Shown: one piece after another, positions 17,640 to 32,677 of the stretch
Numbering within the stretch: position 1 is the first letter of the stretch
Layout: each line of letters opens with the position of its first letter
Source of the DNA: Podochytrium sp. JEL0797
Taxonomy: Eukaryota; Chytridiomycota; Chytridiomycetes; Chytridiales; Chytriomycetaceae
Direction of reading: 5' to 3'
DNA: 32,948 nt
NCBI GenBank assembly: GCA_027596195.1
Contig: JADGJG010000188.1
Coordinates: 1 to 32,948, forward strand
The notes under the pieces: generated by a model
What the model was told of the DNA's origin: nothing
The model's input: only the letters and a program-made list of their open reading frames with translations
The model's database searches: none
Program-made: the position numbers and the translations under genes

Positions 17640-19815
17640 GCATAAAAGATGCTAAATGTGGATTACTAGACTACTATTAATTGGACAACAAATGTTGTGC
17701 GGCAAAGAGAATGACGACGTTCATTTTCTTAAGCTCAATCCAAAGGTGAAAGCCTGCAATAATAAGCCAGTGAACTGAAATATCTAAGTAACTGGTTAAA
17801 GAAGAGCCCCAAGGGGCTCCACTCTCTGAGTAGTGAAGAGCGAAAGGAAAAAAGCTGGAAGACTGCCAAGCCTAAACAGGTTTGCGTTTTCGAAAAGAAG
17901 TAAGGGGATTTCGATCCTTTGACACTAGGGTGATTTGGCTGAGTAAAAATAGTAGGCGATAGTGAATAGTACCGAGAGGGAAAGTTGAATAAAGTAACAC
18001 GGATGTGTGGTGAAAGAGAACATGAAACAATTAGCATTTAAAGAGGAGAGAGGTTCAGGCCTTTATCCTTTACCTATTGCATAATGGGTCAGTTAGTTAT
18101 TAGCTTGGAGCAAGGTGCAAGCCGAGTGAAAACAATAAAAGTTCCAACTAATAGACCCGAACCCAGGTGAACCAGTCAGCATCAGGTTTATAGACCGAAC
18201 AAGTGAATGTTGCAAAATTCTTTGATGAATGCTGATTAGTGGTGAAATGTTTATCGAACCTGGATATAGCTGGTTTATCGCGAAAACTATTTAAGTAGTT
18301 GTATTATTATTTTCTTTGCCCAGTATAGTACCAGATTAGTCTGTTCTCATAAAGGGGTAATATGATAGATAATATATCAGACGGTAGATGAGAAGGTCTA
18401 TTGTCAAGAGAGAAACAACTCCATCCATAGGTTAAAGTTCCTCAATTATAGCTAAGTGAATTTAAGACAATCAGCTGATAAACACCTTCATAATGTAAGA
18501 ATAGTAGATTCTACCCTTAAGAGAGTGGATAACACCACAAGGAAGGGGCTTCAAGTCCTAAGGTCATATTGTCAGAAATGTACGGATCTCTATGTTATAT
18601 ACTTTAACCATGGGCAACATTTGTTGCGGTAGCGATACGAGAAAAGTAAAAAACCTTTTCTTTGATAATGCTGACATGAGTAACGTAAAAAAGAGAGTTA
18701 AAATCTCTCTCCCCTCAAGCCCTAGGTTTTCGACGATAGGCTTAAGCACGTCTGAGTTATTTGGTACCTAACCTTTAAATAGGGATGGTTTAGTCAATCA
18801 GGAAATACAAGTACCATACTTAAACCGACTCTGGTGGGCTCAGAATTTGAATATTCACAGGGGTACAGCTACCCATCCAAAAGGAACTCGGCAAACAGGA
18901 AGGCGACTGTGACCTTGAACTCAGTTATAAGCAAACTTCATAAGGAAGTATTTATAACGTCATCTGCCCTATGCTAGTAAGTGAACGTCATTTGTTTAAC
19001 GACATCGTGGCTTAAACTCTAGTCAATGGCTGCTGTAACTCTAACGGTACTAAGGTAGCGAAATTCCTTGGCACTTAATTGGTGTCCCGCATGAATGGTG
19101 GAACGATCTTCCGACTGTCTCTTGGATGGACTGTGTGAAATTATACTTTGGGTGCAAATACCCATAATTCCCTGATAGACGGGAAGACCCTATTGAGCTT
19201 CACTGTTATGAATCGACATGGCTTCGGCCTCTTTACGATTCAAAGACAGTTTCACTGGGGCGGTGTGCTTCTAAATTGTAACGAAGCATTACAAAGGTAA
19301 GAGAAGAGATTCTTTAGAGTCTCTTACGCAATTTATTGCTCTCGTAATGGAATAAACTTACTTGACAAATTGGCAGACAAGCCTTTTTGGAATCCAGCAG
19401 TCTAACAGATTGTTGGGTTTGTCATAGTGATCCGGAAGTTTTTGCTTCCGCTTAAAGAATTAAAGCTACCATAGGGATAACAGGCTGGTATAGAGTTGGA
19501 GTCCATATCTTACTCTACGCTCGGCACCTCGATGTCGACTCTTCTTATCCTGGGGCTGCAAGAGGTCCCAAGGGTGCAGCTGTTCTCTGCATAAAAAGGA
19601 ACGTGAGTTGGGTTCAGTACGTCGCGAGACAGTACGGTCCCTATCTTCAGGGAAACTAGAAAATGCAAGATCGAGGATCATGGTACGAGAGGACCTGATT
19701 ATGTAAACCACTGGTGATGAAGTAGTATAAATGCTCCTTCCCAAGCTAAGTTTACCAACGTTAACTCCTGAAATCATCTTAAGGAGGAAACACGGTCTGT
19801 TTTAAGCTTTTCTCA
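17640..19815 (+). rRNA. rnl: Large-subunit (23S-like) rRNA
   Basis: Landmarks in the domain V/VI half: AACGGTACTAAGGTAGCGAA (about 19041-19060), GACGGGAAGACCCTATTGAG (about 19178), TACCATAGGGATAACAGG (about 19468), GGCACCTCGATGTCGACTC (about 19524), GTACGTCGCGAGACAG, and the sarcin-ricin loop TACGAGAGGACC (about 19683-19694). The 5' part holds the less conserved domains I-III. Conserved blocks are contiguous, so no intron is visible. A hairpin GAGCCCC-AA-GGGGCTC lies at about 17804-17820 in a variable region. Both ends are estimates. It forms the peptidyl-transferase core of the mitoribosome. Confidence 0.93.
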
Positions 19816-19820
19816 TAATA

Positions 19821-19877
19821 AAAGAGATAGAACATCTCTTAGAGAGTCCAGGTTCATACAAAAGCCTACTCTCTCAA
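19821..19877 (+). terminator. Paired hairpins after rnl
   Basis: AAGAGAT-AGAAC-ATCTCTT followed by AGAGAGT…ACTCTCT around a 20-nt loop. Their place just behind rnl suggests a 3'-end processing or termination structure; inferred from position only. Confidence 0.4.
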
Positions 19878-19879
19878 TC

Positions 19880-21002
19880 ATTTGATTTTTTTAAATGCTA
19901 TCTTCCTTATATGATTATACGTTAATGCCTTCCCGTGGCTTAATCGAACATGTAATACATGGCTAAATTAACAGAATTCATCCTTTATCAAGTCTTGGGT
20001 TCATGTGTACAAGTCTATTAAAATCTAGTACGAAGACCTGTAGCTTAAGTCCGTCTAATAAGCGTTTGTAGTAGGCATAAGTTAAGACAGCACAATCGTA
20101 GATTGTTGTTTACATCTGTCTAACAAGAGCCTTTGGCTCTTGGCGCTTGAGTTGTTCAAGATCCTATAATTTCCATCTAATATACAGCGTTTGTGACGAA
20201 AGAATAAACACACTATAGTTTCCAGCTGTCCAGCACCGAAGGTGCTGGGTCTAAGTTAATGACGCAAAATACACTATAATTTCCTAGTACCTAATATGCT
20301 TCTAGTGTTCCAAAAGAGTAACAGCAGACCACACGATTAATATCCTGACTGTCCTGCGTCCCAAATATCAACTATGAGATCTTGAAACGTTGGAGACGCT
20401 GATAGCAGATAGATTTGTCAGCATTAGTGTCCTGTGTTCCAAAGATCAAAGGTCTGAACGCATATTAAATAGGTGAAGAGCTACGCTCTGTTGAAGCCTT
20501 ATGGGTTGACGTATGTAGGAATGAGAGATCTATAGTCTTTATGTTTGGTTGTACTTAAACTATCACCTTCTACAAACGCATATTAGACAGCTGGAAACTA
20601 TGGTGTTTTACTATTAACCTACCATCAACGCTTATCGGACAGATGAAAGCTATAGTGTGTTGAAAATTCCTAACGCTCATAGCAATAAATAGGAAAGCCG
20701 AAGGCGCATAGGAAAGCTTATACCTCTGAGGTTTCATTGTAGGTTATGATGTGCCTGATTGGTTTCAAGACACTGGTGTCTCTAACACTCTAGCATGCGT
20801 TTATTGAAGGTTTATAGCTAAATGCACAATCAATAATAGCCAACTACCACAAACGCATAGCAGACAGCTGGAAACAATAGACTGAAGCATACTATGTCCT
20901 GAAAACAGCACTTCTTGTTCACTCCTAGCGGAGTTTGTCTATAAGTGTGCAAGTAGTACTAAAACATGAAGGAAGACCAGAAATCTTGAGTTTTCTGAGG
21001 AG
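19880..21002. repeat. Repeat-filled intergenic region after rnl
   Basis: No gene is seen. A decayed promoter-like motif lies at 20005-20034 (TGTACAAGTCTATTAAAATC) and another at about 20944-20970 (GTGCAAGTAGTACTAAAACA). Dispersed elements lie near 20045 and 20105 (reverse), and 20570, 20625 and 20840 (forward). Mini-hairpins AGCACC-GAA-GGTGCT (20232-20246) and AGAGCC-TTT-GGCTCT (about 20131-20145) interrupt dispersed elements. Confidence 0.65.
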
Positions 21003-21042
21003 TGTACAGGTCTAACTAAAGATCTAAGAGGTAGTAAGGGAG
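21003..21042 (+). promoter_or_regulatory. Promoter-like motif before non-coding unit B
   Basis: TGTACAGGTCTAACTAAAGA followed by TCTAAGAGGTAGTAAGGGAG. Near-identical to the motif at 2915. The cox1 gene downstream has its own motif at 22075. Confidence 0.65.
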
Positions 21043-21420
21043 TTGGAAAACAAAAAGGGATCCGGAGGATGCAGAGCCACCCGGCGATTGAGGGGGGACA
21101 CAATGCTTGCCTGTGTTGAGCCTTACGGCGACTGAGTAAACAATTGCTTGCCATGTGTCTAGCCTAGCGGCGTTTGAGCGAGGTCTACGACCCTCCAGAC
21201 AGTTTCACTGGAGCGAAACTCGCTTTGTGTCTTACAGCCATACAGGCTTCTGCATTATACAAACGCTTGTCAGCATTTGGAAAGCTATTGCATTGTTCTA
21301 CGTCCAATCAACACATCCTCATTGTGCTCGGATCAAGACATTCTCACAAGTTCGAATCAAGACATTCTCACAAGTTCGAATCAATTGTTAATGGCAAGAC
21401 TTCGTCTTTAGGCAAGCAAG
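21043..21420 (+). other. Non-coding unit B (promoter-headed, related to unit A)
   Basis: Opens with GGGATCCGGAGGATG (21057-21071) 29 nt after the GAGGTA core, as in unit A. It shares GGCGTTTGAGCG, TGCTTGCC, CAGTTTCACTGG, ACACATCCTC and a final segment with hairpin AAGAC-TTC-GTCTT (21393-21419). Two perfect 24-nt tandem copies starting ATCAAGACATTCTCAC lie at 21332-21379. ORFs of 78 and 150 codons cross it but have no recognisable domain and do not match core-gene codon use. A small RNA, a replication-related transcript or a degenerate gene are all possible. Confidence 0.5.
21332..21379 (+). repeat. Tandem 24-nt duplication
   Basis: Two perfect adjacent copies beginning ATCAAGACATTCTCACAAGT. 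The unit length is a multiple of three, but no protein is supported. Confidence 0.85.
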
Positions 21421-22074
21421 AAGGGTGTCGTGGCACCCCTCTCTTGGGAGGTTACGTCACTCGCTACGCTCCTGACTACACGATCCCAATTCACTCAACC
21501 GTGTGGTATGTGGTACCGAGTCTAATATTTCTATCTGTCTGTCAACTTAAGGAATGCTATTTTAAAATGGCATTGTCCCATGTCCAATCAATGCATTCTC
21601 ACTATGTTCGAATCAAGTGTTATTAGCATGTCACTGCGTTCCATCAAAACACACCTTAGTTGTATCTGTCTATCATGCGTTTGTAGTGGGTTGTTGAGAA
21701 ATCCACTATAGCTTCCATCTGTCTGATATGCGTTTGCAGTAGGATAAGGTTTTATACACCATCAGTTTAATTCTCCTACTAAGCATGACAGATCACAGCC
21801 CTACGAGTTTTCAATACATTCTCACAAGTTCCAGCGCTTCGCGCTGGCATGTCACAGCACTTTGGTGCTCCATAACATCCTGCCTGACTGCAACATTGTA
21901 GGTGTTCGGTATCAATCTAAGGCTTCGACAACCCTTGGTTGGTAATCTGGTAGCTATTGTGTATTGTCTTACTCTACTATCTACAACAAACGCATACTAG
22001 ACAGATGGAAATTATAGAATCCCATGTTTAAGGTAGACCATGGGTTTGCTAGAACCTTCATGTGGAAGTTCAGA
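21421..22074. repeat. Repeat region before cox1
   Basis: No gene is seen. Further unit-B-like fragments (ATTCTCAC…GTTCGAATCAAG at about 21596, and ATTCTCACAAGTTCC at about 21818) carry different hairpins, including AGCGC-TTC-GCGCT (21833-21845). Reverse-form dispersed elements lie near 21665 and 21710, and a forward copy at 21975-22020. Confidence 0.6.
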
Positions 22075-22108
22075 GGACTGAATAAAGAGCTAAGAGGTAT
22101 AGAAAGAG
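22075..22108 (+). promoter_or_regulatory. Promoter-like motif before cox1
   Basis: GGACTGAATAAAGAGCTAAG followed by AGGTATAGAAAGAG, ending 23 nt before the cox1 ATG. Confidence 0.7.
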
Positions 22109-22131
22109 TAAGGTAAAAAAGAATTTAATTT

Positions 22132-27922
<5,791 letters not shown>

Positions 27923-27925
<3 letters not shown>

Positions 27926-27963
27926 TTCTCATTTGATCTTTATTCTATGCGCCTTCGGCTTCT
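27923..27963 (+). promoter_or_regulatory. 3' element shared with nad4
   Basis: Starts at the cox1 stop: TGATTCTCATTTGAT, then CTATGCGCC-TTC-GGCTTCT. It matches 6425-6463 after nad4. Confidence 0.4.
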
Positions 27964-29960
27964 CTATTTACAACTACACTCTTTCAGAAATCAACACACC
28001 ACCTATTCCAGCTGTCCAATATGCGTTTGTTGTAGATGAATGTTAAGAACACATTAAACATAAGAGTGTAACTTTGTATATCTGCTAAACGTTTGTGATA
28101 GGAAATATGTAATGCTGAAGTACAATAGCCGTAGAGCTTTATAGCATATGTCAGCCTTGCTGCTAACACAATACTGTCGCCTCAAGCCGTAGGCTGTGCG
28201 TTTATGGTAGGATATCAGTTTGACTCATGACACAATACTGTAGCTTCTATCTGTCTAAATGCGTTTGTAGCAGATCATGGTTAGAGTCATGACACAATAC
28301 TGTAGCTTCAAGCCGTAGGCTGTGCGTTTGTGATAGATGATATAGTAACGCAATAAAGCCTATAGTTGTCTATTGTTTGTGGAGAGCTTAAAAGCCCGAA
28401 TGGCAGTAGGTTCTTCCAGACGAAGTCAGACACAGTAACACACCATTGTCTTTATCATACCATTAAGCGTTATGGGGGTTTGTAGTAAGGACGCAATAAC
28501 ACACCAACATTCTGTATTTCTGTCTACTACGCGTTAAGTGAGGGTGAATATGAAGAGTCAGACTATCAGAAACTTATGGTCTCTTATCTTTGGGGAAGAG
28601 TTATGCTCTGACGCATTATAGTAGATGGAATTAATGTGTTTGTGTTCATATTTATCATCTACTACAAACGCGTGCTAGACAGCTGGAGACTATAGGTGTT
28701 AAAACTCCCTAAACGCTTGCTGACAACAAATCCAACTACGGAATGCTGTGCTTATCCAGACCAATGAGCGTAGCTCGTGGCAAACAGATGGAGACAACAC
28801 TAAAGGTGTGAAAGAAGCATAAGATGTTTAAGAGGATTCCATAACGCATAACTGGGTCTTATAACTAATGGTCTATATCAACTATTACCTACTACAAACG
28901 CATGGTAGGATGTGGGAAGCTAGAGCGCCTTCGGCGCTGTCAACCTACCATAAACGCATGGCAAAGTGTAGGAAATTGTGGTGCCTTCATTATCAACTTA
29001 CCATAAACGCATCTTAGCGTCTGGGAGACTATGGATACCCCAACATAGAGAGGATGGTTTTAGTATGCACAGCAGCTTCGCTGCTGGATGGTGATAATAC
29101 TCTGAACTTAACACCTACTACAAACGCATGCTAGACAGATGGAAACTATGTGGGTGTCCCTAACCAGAATCTTTGGTTTTGTCTGAAGCTTCTATAAGGC
29201 ATCCTCGTAGACTCGGATCAAGGCAAGCAATAGTATCGCTCAAACGCCACTGGGCTTAGGCATTCTATGCGCCTTCGGCTTCTCTATTTACAGCCACAAG
29301 CATTAAGGAATATCAACGCACTACAGTTTCCAACATTCTAGCATGCGTTGAGCGCAAAGCGCTGACTTAATGCATAATCAATAATAGCTATCTACAAACG
29401 CTTAATAGACAAATAGAAGATATAAGGGTGTCCAACCAATGGTTGTGATAAACTATAGGCTGTCTCACGATGCTCGACTTATTAAAGCAATGTATCGCTT
29501 AACGCCGCTAGGCTAAACACATATAGTCTCCGACACTCTGCCATGCGTTTATAGTAGGTGACAGTTAAATAAACCCATTCATTCTAACAGCCTAGTATTG
29601 ATTACCAGCTCCAGATCCTAGTCTGTTAGAATGAAGTACAAGCATCCGGATCACTGTGTTTACATCTACAAGCCAACATCTATCACGACAATGTCGTTAA
29701 TGGGCAATAGTCTCTTGGACTGTGATTCTGTATGAAAGGTTATAGTGAGGTACCACGATCTTTGATCGTTGTCGTATTATACATTATCTACAACAAACGC
29801 ATGCTGGACAGATGAAAGCTGTGGTGTGTTAAAAACTCCCTAACGAAGTAGACAAACAAGTCCAACTATAGTATACTGTGTCCAGACCCATGGTCTTTGT
29901 GTTAGCAGACCACATTAAATAGGAAGGTAGTTCAGCAATCTTATGAATGTAAAGACTAGA
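27964..29960. repeat. Repeat-filled intergenic region cox1-cox3
   Basis: No gene is seen. Reverse-form elements lie near 28005, 28080, 28195, 28245, 28500 and 29525; forward copies lie near 28640-28745 (extended), 28890, 28945, 29000, 29110, 29390 and 29785-29880. Two near-identical stretches, ACACAATACTGTAGCTTC and then AAGCCGTAGGCTGTGCG, lie near 28170 and 28290. Mini-hairpins: AGCGCC-TTC-GGCGCT (28924-28938), AGCAGC-TTC-GCTGCT (29071-29085), AGCGC-AAA-GCGCT+GAC (29351-29366). Inverted fragments of unit A/B (CGCTCAAACGCC, about 29237; CGCTTAACGCCGCTAGGC, about 29486) are present. Confidence 0.7.
28640..28745 (+). repeat. Long dispersed repeat with extended 5' part
   Basis: TTGTGTTCATATTTATCATC, TACTACAAACGCG, GACAGCTGGAGACTATAG, then CAAATCCAACTACGGAATGC. 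It matches the layout at 11205 and 16965. Confidence 0.65.
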
Positions 29961-29994
29961 GGTCTGAAGAAAGAAGTAAGAGGTATAAAGGATC
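29961..29994 (+). promoter_or_regulatory. Promoter-like motif before cox3
   Basis: GGTCTGAAGAAAGAAGTAAG followed by AGGTATAAAGGATC, ending about 35 nt before the cox3 ATG. No further copy occurs to the window end, so cox3, nad1 and atp8 probably form one unit. Confidence 0.7.
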
Positions 29995-30028
29995 AATGAT
30001 CGAAGTAGGTAGAATTATATTTTAAATT

Positions 30029-30820
30029 ATGACAGCTCGTCAAGTTCATCCATATCATTTGGTTGATGTCTCTCCATGGCCTTTCCTAATGTCTGTTACA
30101 ATCTTCTCTTTCGCTATGGCTCTAGTTTCTTGGTTGACTCACTATCCAGTAGTCAGCATTTACACAATTATTCCTGCTATGGGTCTTATCACATTCCTAT
30201 GGTGGCGTGATGTTGTAAGAGAAGCTAAAGGTGGTTATCATACAGCAACAGTACAAAAAGGTATCATGATTGGTTTCTTGTTGTTCCTATTGTCTGAAAT
30301 CATGCTATTTTTCTCTTTCATTTGGGCTTACCTACACTCTAGTTTGGCACCTAATGTTGAACTAGGTTCCGTCTGGCCTCCTGTTGGTATTGAAAGTCTT
30401 AACCCTTGGTCTCTACCATTGGTTGGTACTAGTCTACTATTGGCTTCTGGTCTAACAATTACACTAAGTCACCACGCTTTGATTAAAGGTGATAAAGCTA
30501 CTACATTGTTGAACCTAATCTTCACAATTGCACTTGGTGCAGGTTTCGTTTGCCTACAATACACAGAATATGTCTATTGTTCTTACCAAATCTCTGACTC
30601 TATCTTCGGTACTGTCTTCTATATGCTTACTGGCCTACACGGTCTACACGTTATTGCTGGTGTTTCCTTCCTAACAGTTTGTCTAGTTCGTTTGGTTCAA
30701 GAACAACTAACAACAGAACACCACATGGGTTACTTGTTTGCTATTTGGTACTGGCACCTTGTTGATGTCGTATGGCTAATTGTTTACCTACTAGCTTACG
30801 TCTGGGGTGGTAGCTACTAA
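30029..30820 (+). CDS. cox3: Cytochrome c oxidase subunit 3
   Basis: Core membrane subunit of complex IV that flanks the catalytic subunit. The 263 residues are within the usual length. Typical parts are HPYHLVDVSPWPF at the N-terminus, WWRDVVREA, GFLLFLLSEIMLFFSFIWAY with the conserved Glu, FYMLTGLHGLHVIAG and WYWHLVDVVWLIVY near the C-terminus. No intron and no in-frame TAG occur. It ends in TAA. The gene heads the cox3-nad1-atp8 group. Confidence 0.97.
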   Translation: MTARQVHPYHLVDVSPWPFLMSVTIFSFAMALVSWLTHYPVVSIYTIIPAMGLITFLWWRDVVREAKGGYHTATVQKGIMIGFLLFLLSEIMLFFSFIWAYLHSSLAPNVELGSVWPPVGIESLNPWSLPLVGTSLLLASGLTITLSHHALIKGDKATTLLNLIFTIALGAGFVCLQYTEYVYCSYQISDSIFGTVFYMLTGLHGLHVIAGVSFLTVCLVRLVQEQLTTEHHMGYLFAIWYWHLVDVVWLIVYLLAYVWGGSY

Positions 30821-31053
30821 TCATAAACCTATAGTGACTAAAAGGTTGAATATTCCTAAGTCATTCTTTTGGCTGTGTTTAACCTTCTGGGTTCACATAT
30901 CTGGTTTATTTTGTTGATTAAGAAGGCAAGTCATACTATATGTGGCTTGGGGACGGAGGTGGGAAACCTTCGACTGTCAATGGTAAGTCTATTTTGAACA
31001 AATTTTCCAAGAGTTTGACTCTTGTGCGGTAACCTAAGGATTTAATTATTTTT
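30821..31053 (+). promoter_or_regulatory. cox3-nad1 spacer with hairpin and GGTAACCTAAG box
   Basis: No promoter-like motif is seen. A hairpin CAAGAGT-TTG-ACTCTTG lies at about 31008-31024. It is followed by GGTAACCTAAG at 31028-31038, whose end is 15 nt before the nad1 ATG. The same box stands 16 nt before the atp8 ATG (32651-32661), also behind a hairpin. A processing or ribosome-recognition signal for internal cistrons is a reasonable guess. Confidence 0.45.
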
Positions 31054-32598
31054 ATGATTTCTAGTCTTATTGTTTTGCTAGGGATGGTCTTGTCCGTAGC
31101 TCTTACTACATAGGCTGAACGTAAAGTAATGGGTGCTTGTCAACGTCGTATTGGTCCTAACAAAGTCGGTTATGTAGGTCTATTGCAACCATCAAATATC
31201 GGCAGGTGGTCCTAAGTTGAAAAATTTTTGAATTGAGATCGACTTTGTTCGGTCTCCTAAACAGAACTATATGCTGGAATACCCTGAAGCCTTAAGACAA
31301 ATCAGACTCATAACGTGTGATGGAACACTTTAAGGATTGGATAATCAGCAGGGAACCAACGGAAAGCACTAAATGCTATTCCTAGTAGGATCCTCAACGA
31401 CTACACGTTCTGCAAGTTAAAACAGCTTGATGATATAGTCTACCCCATAGCGAAAACTATGGATAAGCTGCCAGTCTCATTATCTATCTTGTTTATATGT
31501 TTATTGTGTATTTTTACGCATGTTTCATTTCTGGCTAAAAAAAGTGCTACACGTATGGGTGCTTTGAACCCTTTTTATGGCGTAGGATCCGGCAAATAGG
31601 CTGTGGATCTAGCAGGTCATAGACCTGGTCACAAAGTTTACGTCTATAGCGCGTCTGACTTCGATTAATGGCAAACCTTTTAGAAGCCTAAGAGGTGCTG
31701 CTGATAGTCTGAAAGTTGGAAGCAGCAAAGCTGCTGTTACTTCCAAAATGAACACAGGTAAACCATATAAAGGTTACTATTTTTACAGTGATCCACAAGT
31801 GAAACTGTCAGCTATGGTGTTGCCGATGGTATTAAATTGATCTAGAAAGAAAGTGTACTTCCTCTAGAATCCTCCAACCTACTGTTCTTCGCTATGCCAT
31901 TCTTCACATTCTATTTGGCTTTGCTGAACTGGTTGGTCATGCCTTTGGACTTTGGTCTTGCTGTTGGTGAACTATTGGGTGGTGGTCTACTTGTAATCGT
32001 AGCTATCTCTGAATTGGGTATTTATGGTGTTATTTTCTCTGGTTGGTCTGCTAACTCTAAATATCCTTTCCTAGGTGCGCTAAGAAGTACAGCTCAAATG
32101 ATTTCCTATTCTGTAGGTCTAAGTTTGATTATGTAGACAGTTATTTTTACTCTAGGTACTATTGACCTATTGGAAATTATTACTGCTCAACGTTCCGTTC
32201 CTGTCTGTTTTGCTCTATTGCCTATGGTACTACTATTCATGATTTCTGCAGTTGCTGAAACTAACAGAAGTCCTATGGATCTACCTGAAGCTGAAAGTGA
32301 ACTTGTTAGTGGTTTTATGACAGAACACGGTGCATTCCCATTTGCTTGTTTCTTCCTAGCAGAATACTGTAACATGATTACAATTAGTACTCTATTCGGT
32401 ATTCTATTCTTTGGTGTAAGTGTTGCTGGTGGTGCACATCTAGCTCTTCTATTCTTTATGATCTGGTTGCGTGCATCCTTGGCTCGTTTGAGATTCGATC
32501 AACTTATGAAACTATGTTGGTCTCACATCCTACCTTTCATGATGGGTTACATCATGGCTCTACCAACATTCTAGTTTACTTTTGATATCCTAGCATAA
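31054..32598 (+). CDS. nad1: NADH dehydrogenase subunit 1 (two exons)
   Basis: Membrane subunit of complex I that forms part of the quinone chamber. Exon 1 is 31054-31192 and exon 2 is 31820-32598; 305 residues. TAG is read as Leu at 31111, 31843, 32134 and 32572. The first lies in TT-L-AERKVMG, where homologues have Leu, and the second in GIKLI-L-KE, also a conserved Leu. [10 protein letters not shown] and [20 protein letters not shown] are family signatures. Reading the last TAG through gives a short tail FTFDILA to TAA 32596. nad1 holds four of the five TAG codons found in respiratory genes here. It lies between cox3 and atp8 without its own promoter-like motif. Confidence 0.95.
31193..31819 (+). 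mobile_element. nad1 group I intron
   Basis: 627 nt. Exon 1 ends CAACCAT and exon 2 starts TTGCCGATGG, restoring QPFADG; the intron ends in G. The core is in the 5' part: CTATATGCTGG (about 31267), P AATCAGCAGGGAACC (31343-31357), R CTCAACGACTACACG (about 31392-31406), S GATGATATAGTC (31429-31440). The core is a sibling of cox1 introns 1 and 4. The 3' part carries a broken endonuclease gene. Confidence 0.85.
31471..31815 (+). pseudogene. Remnant of a GIY-YIG endonuclease C-terminal part
   Basis: One frame gives [18 protein letters not shown] then [20 protein letters not shown] and ends at TAA 31666-31668. The next frame continues [18 protein letters not shown] and later [15 protein letters not shown]. 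This is the usual C-terminal layout of intron GIY-YIG enzymes (NPFYG…KVYVY…GKPFRSLR…TGKP-KGYY). The N-terminal nuclease domain is missing, and a one-base frameshift near 31666 breaks the rest. It lies behind the ribozyme core, as the ORF of cox1 intron 4 does. Confidence 0.75.
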
Positions 32599-32650
32599 TG
32601 GTTGAGAGGTCATTCAAGACTGACCTTGATTTTACGGCATTTAATTGCTG

Positions 32651-32661
32651 GGTAACCTAAG
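32651..32661 (+). promoter_or_regulatory. GGTAACCTAAG box before atp8
   Basis: Identical 11-mer to 31028-31038. It ends 16 nt before the ATG and follows a hairpin AGGTCA…TGACCT at about 32610-32632. Confidence 0.5.
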
Positions 32662-32677
32662 CTTATTATAACATATT

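Noticed and set aside
21174..21626. 150-codon ORF over unit B and beyond
   Set aside because: Runs through repeats and a 24-nt tandem duplication, with no domain and no core-gene codon bias.
31705..31745. Mini-hairpin AGCAGC-AAA-GCTGCT inserted in the nad1 intron ORF remnant
   Set aside because: Most of it is the expected coding sequence for SKAAVT of the DNA-binding helix, so the hairpin is probably fortuitous.
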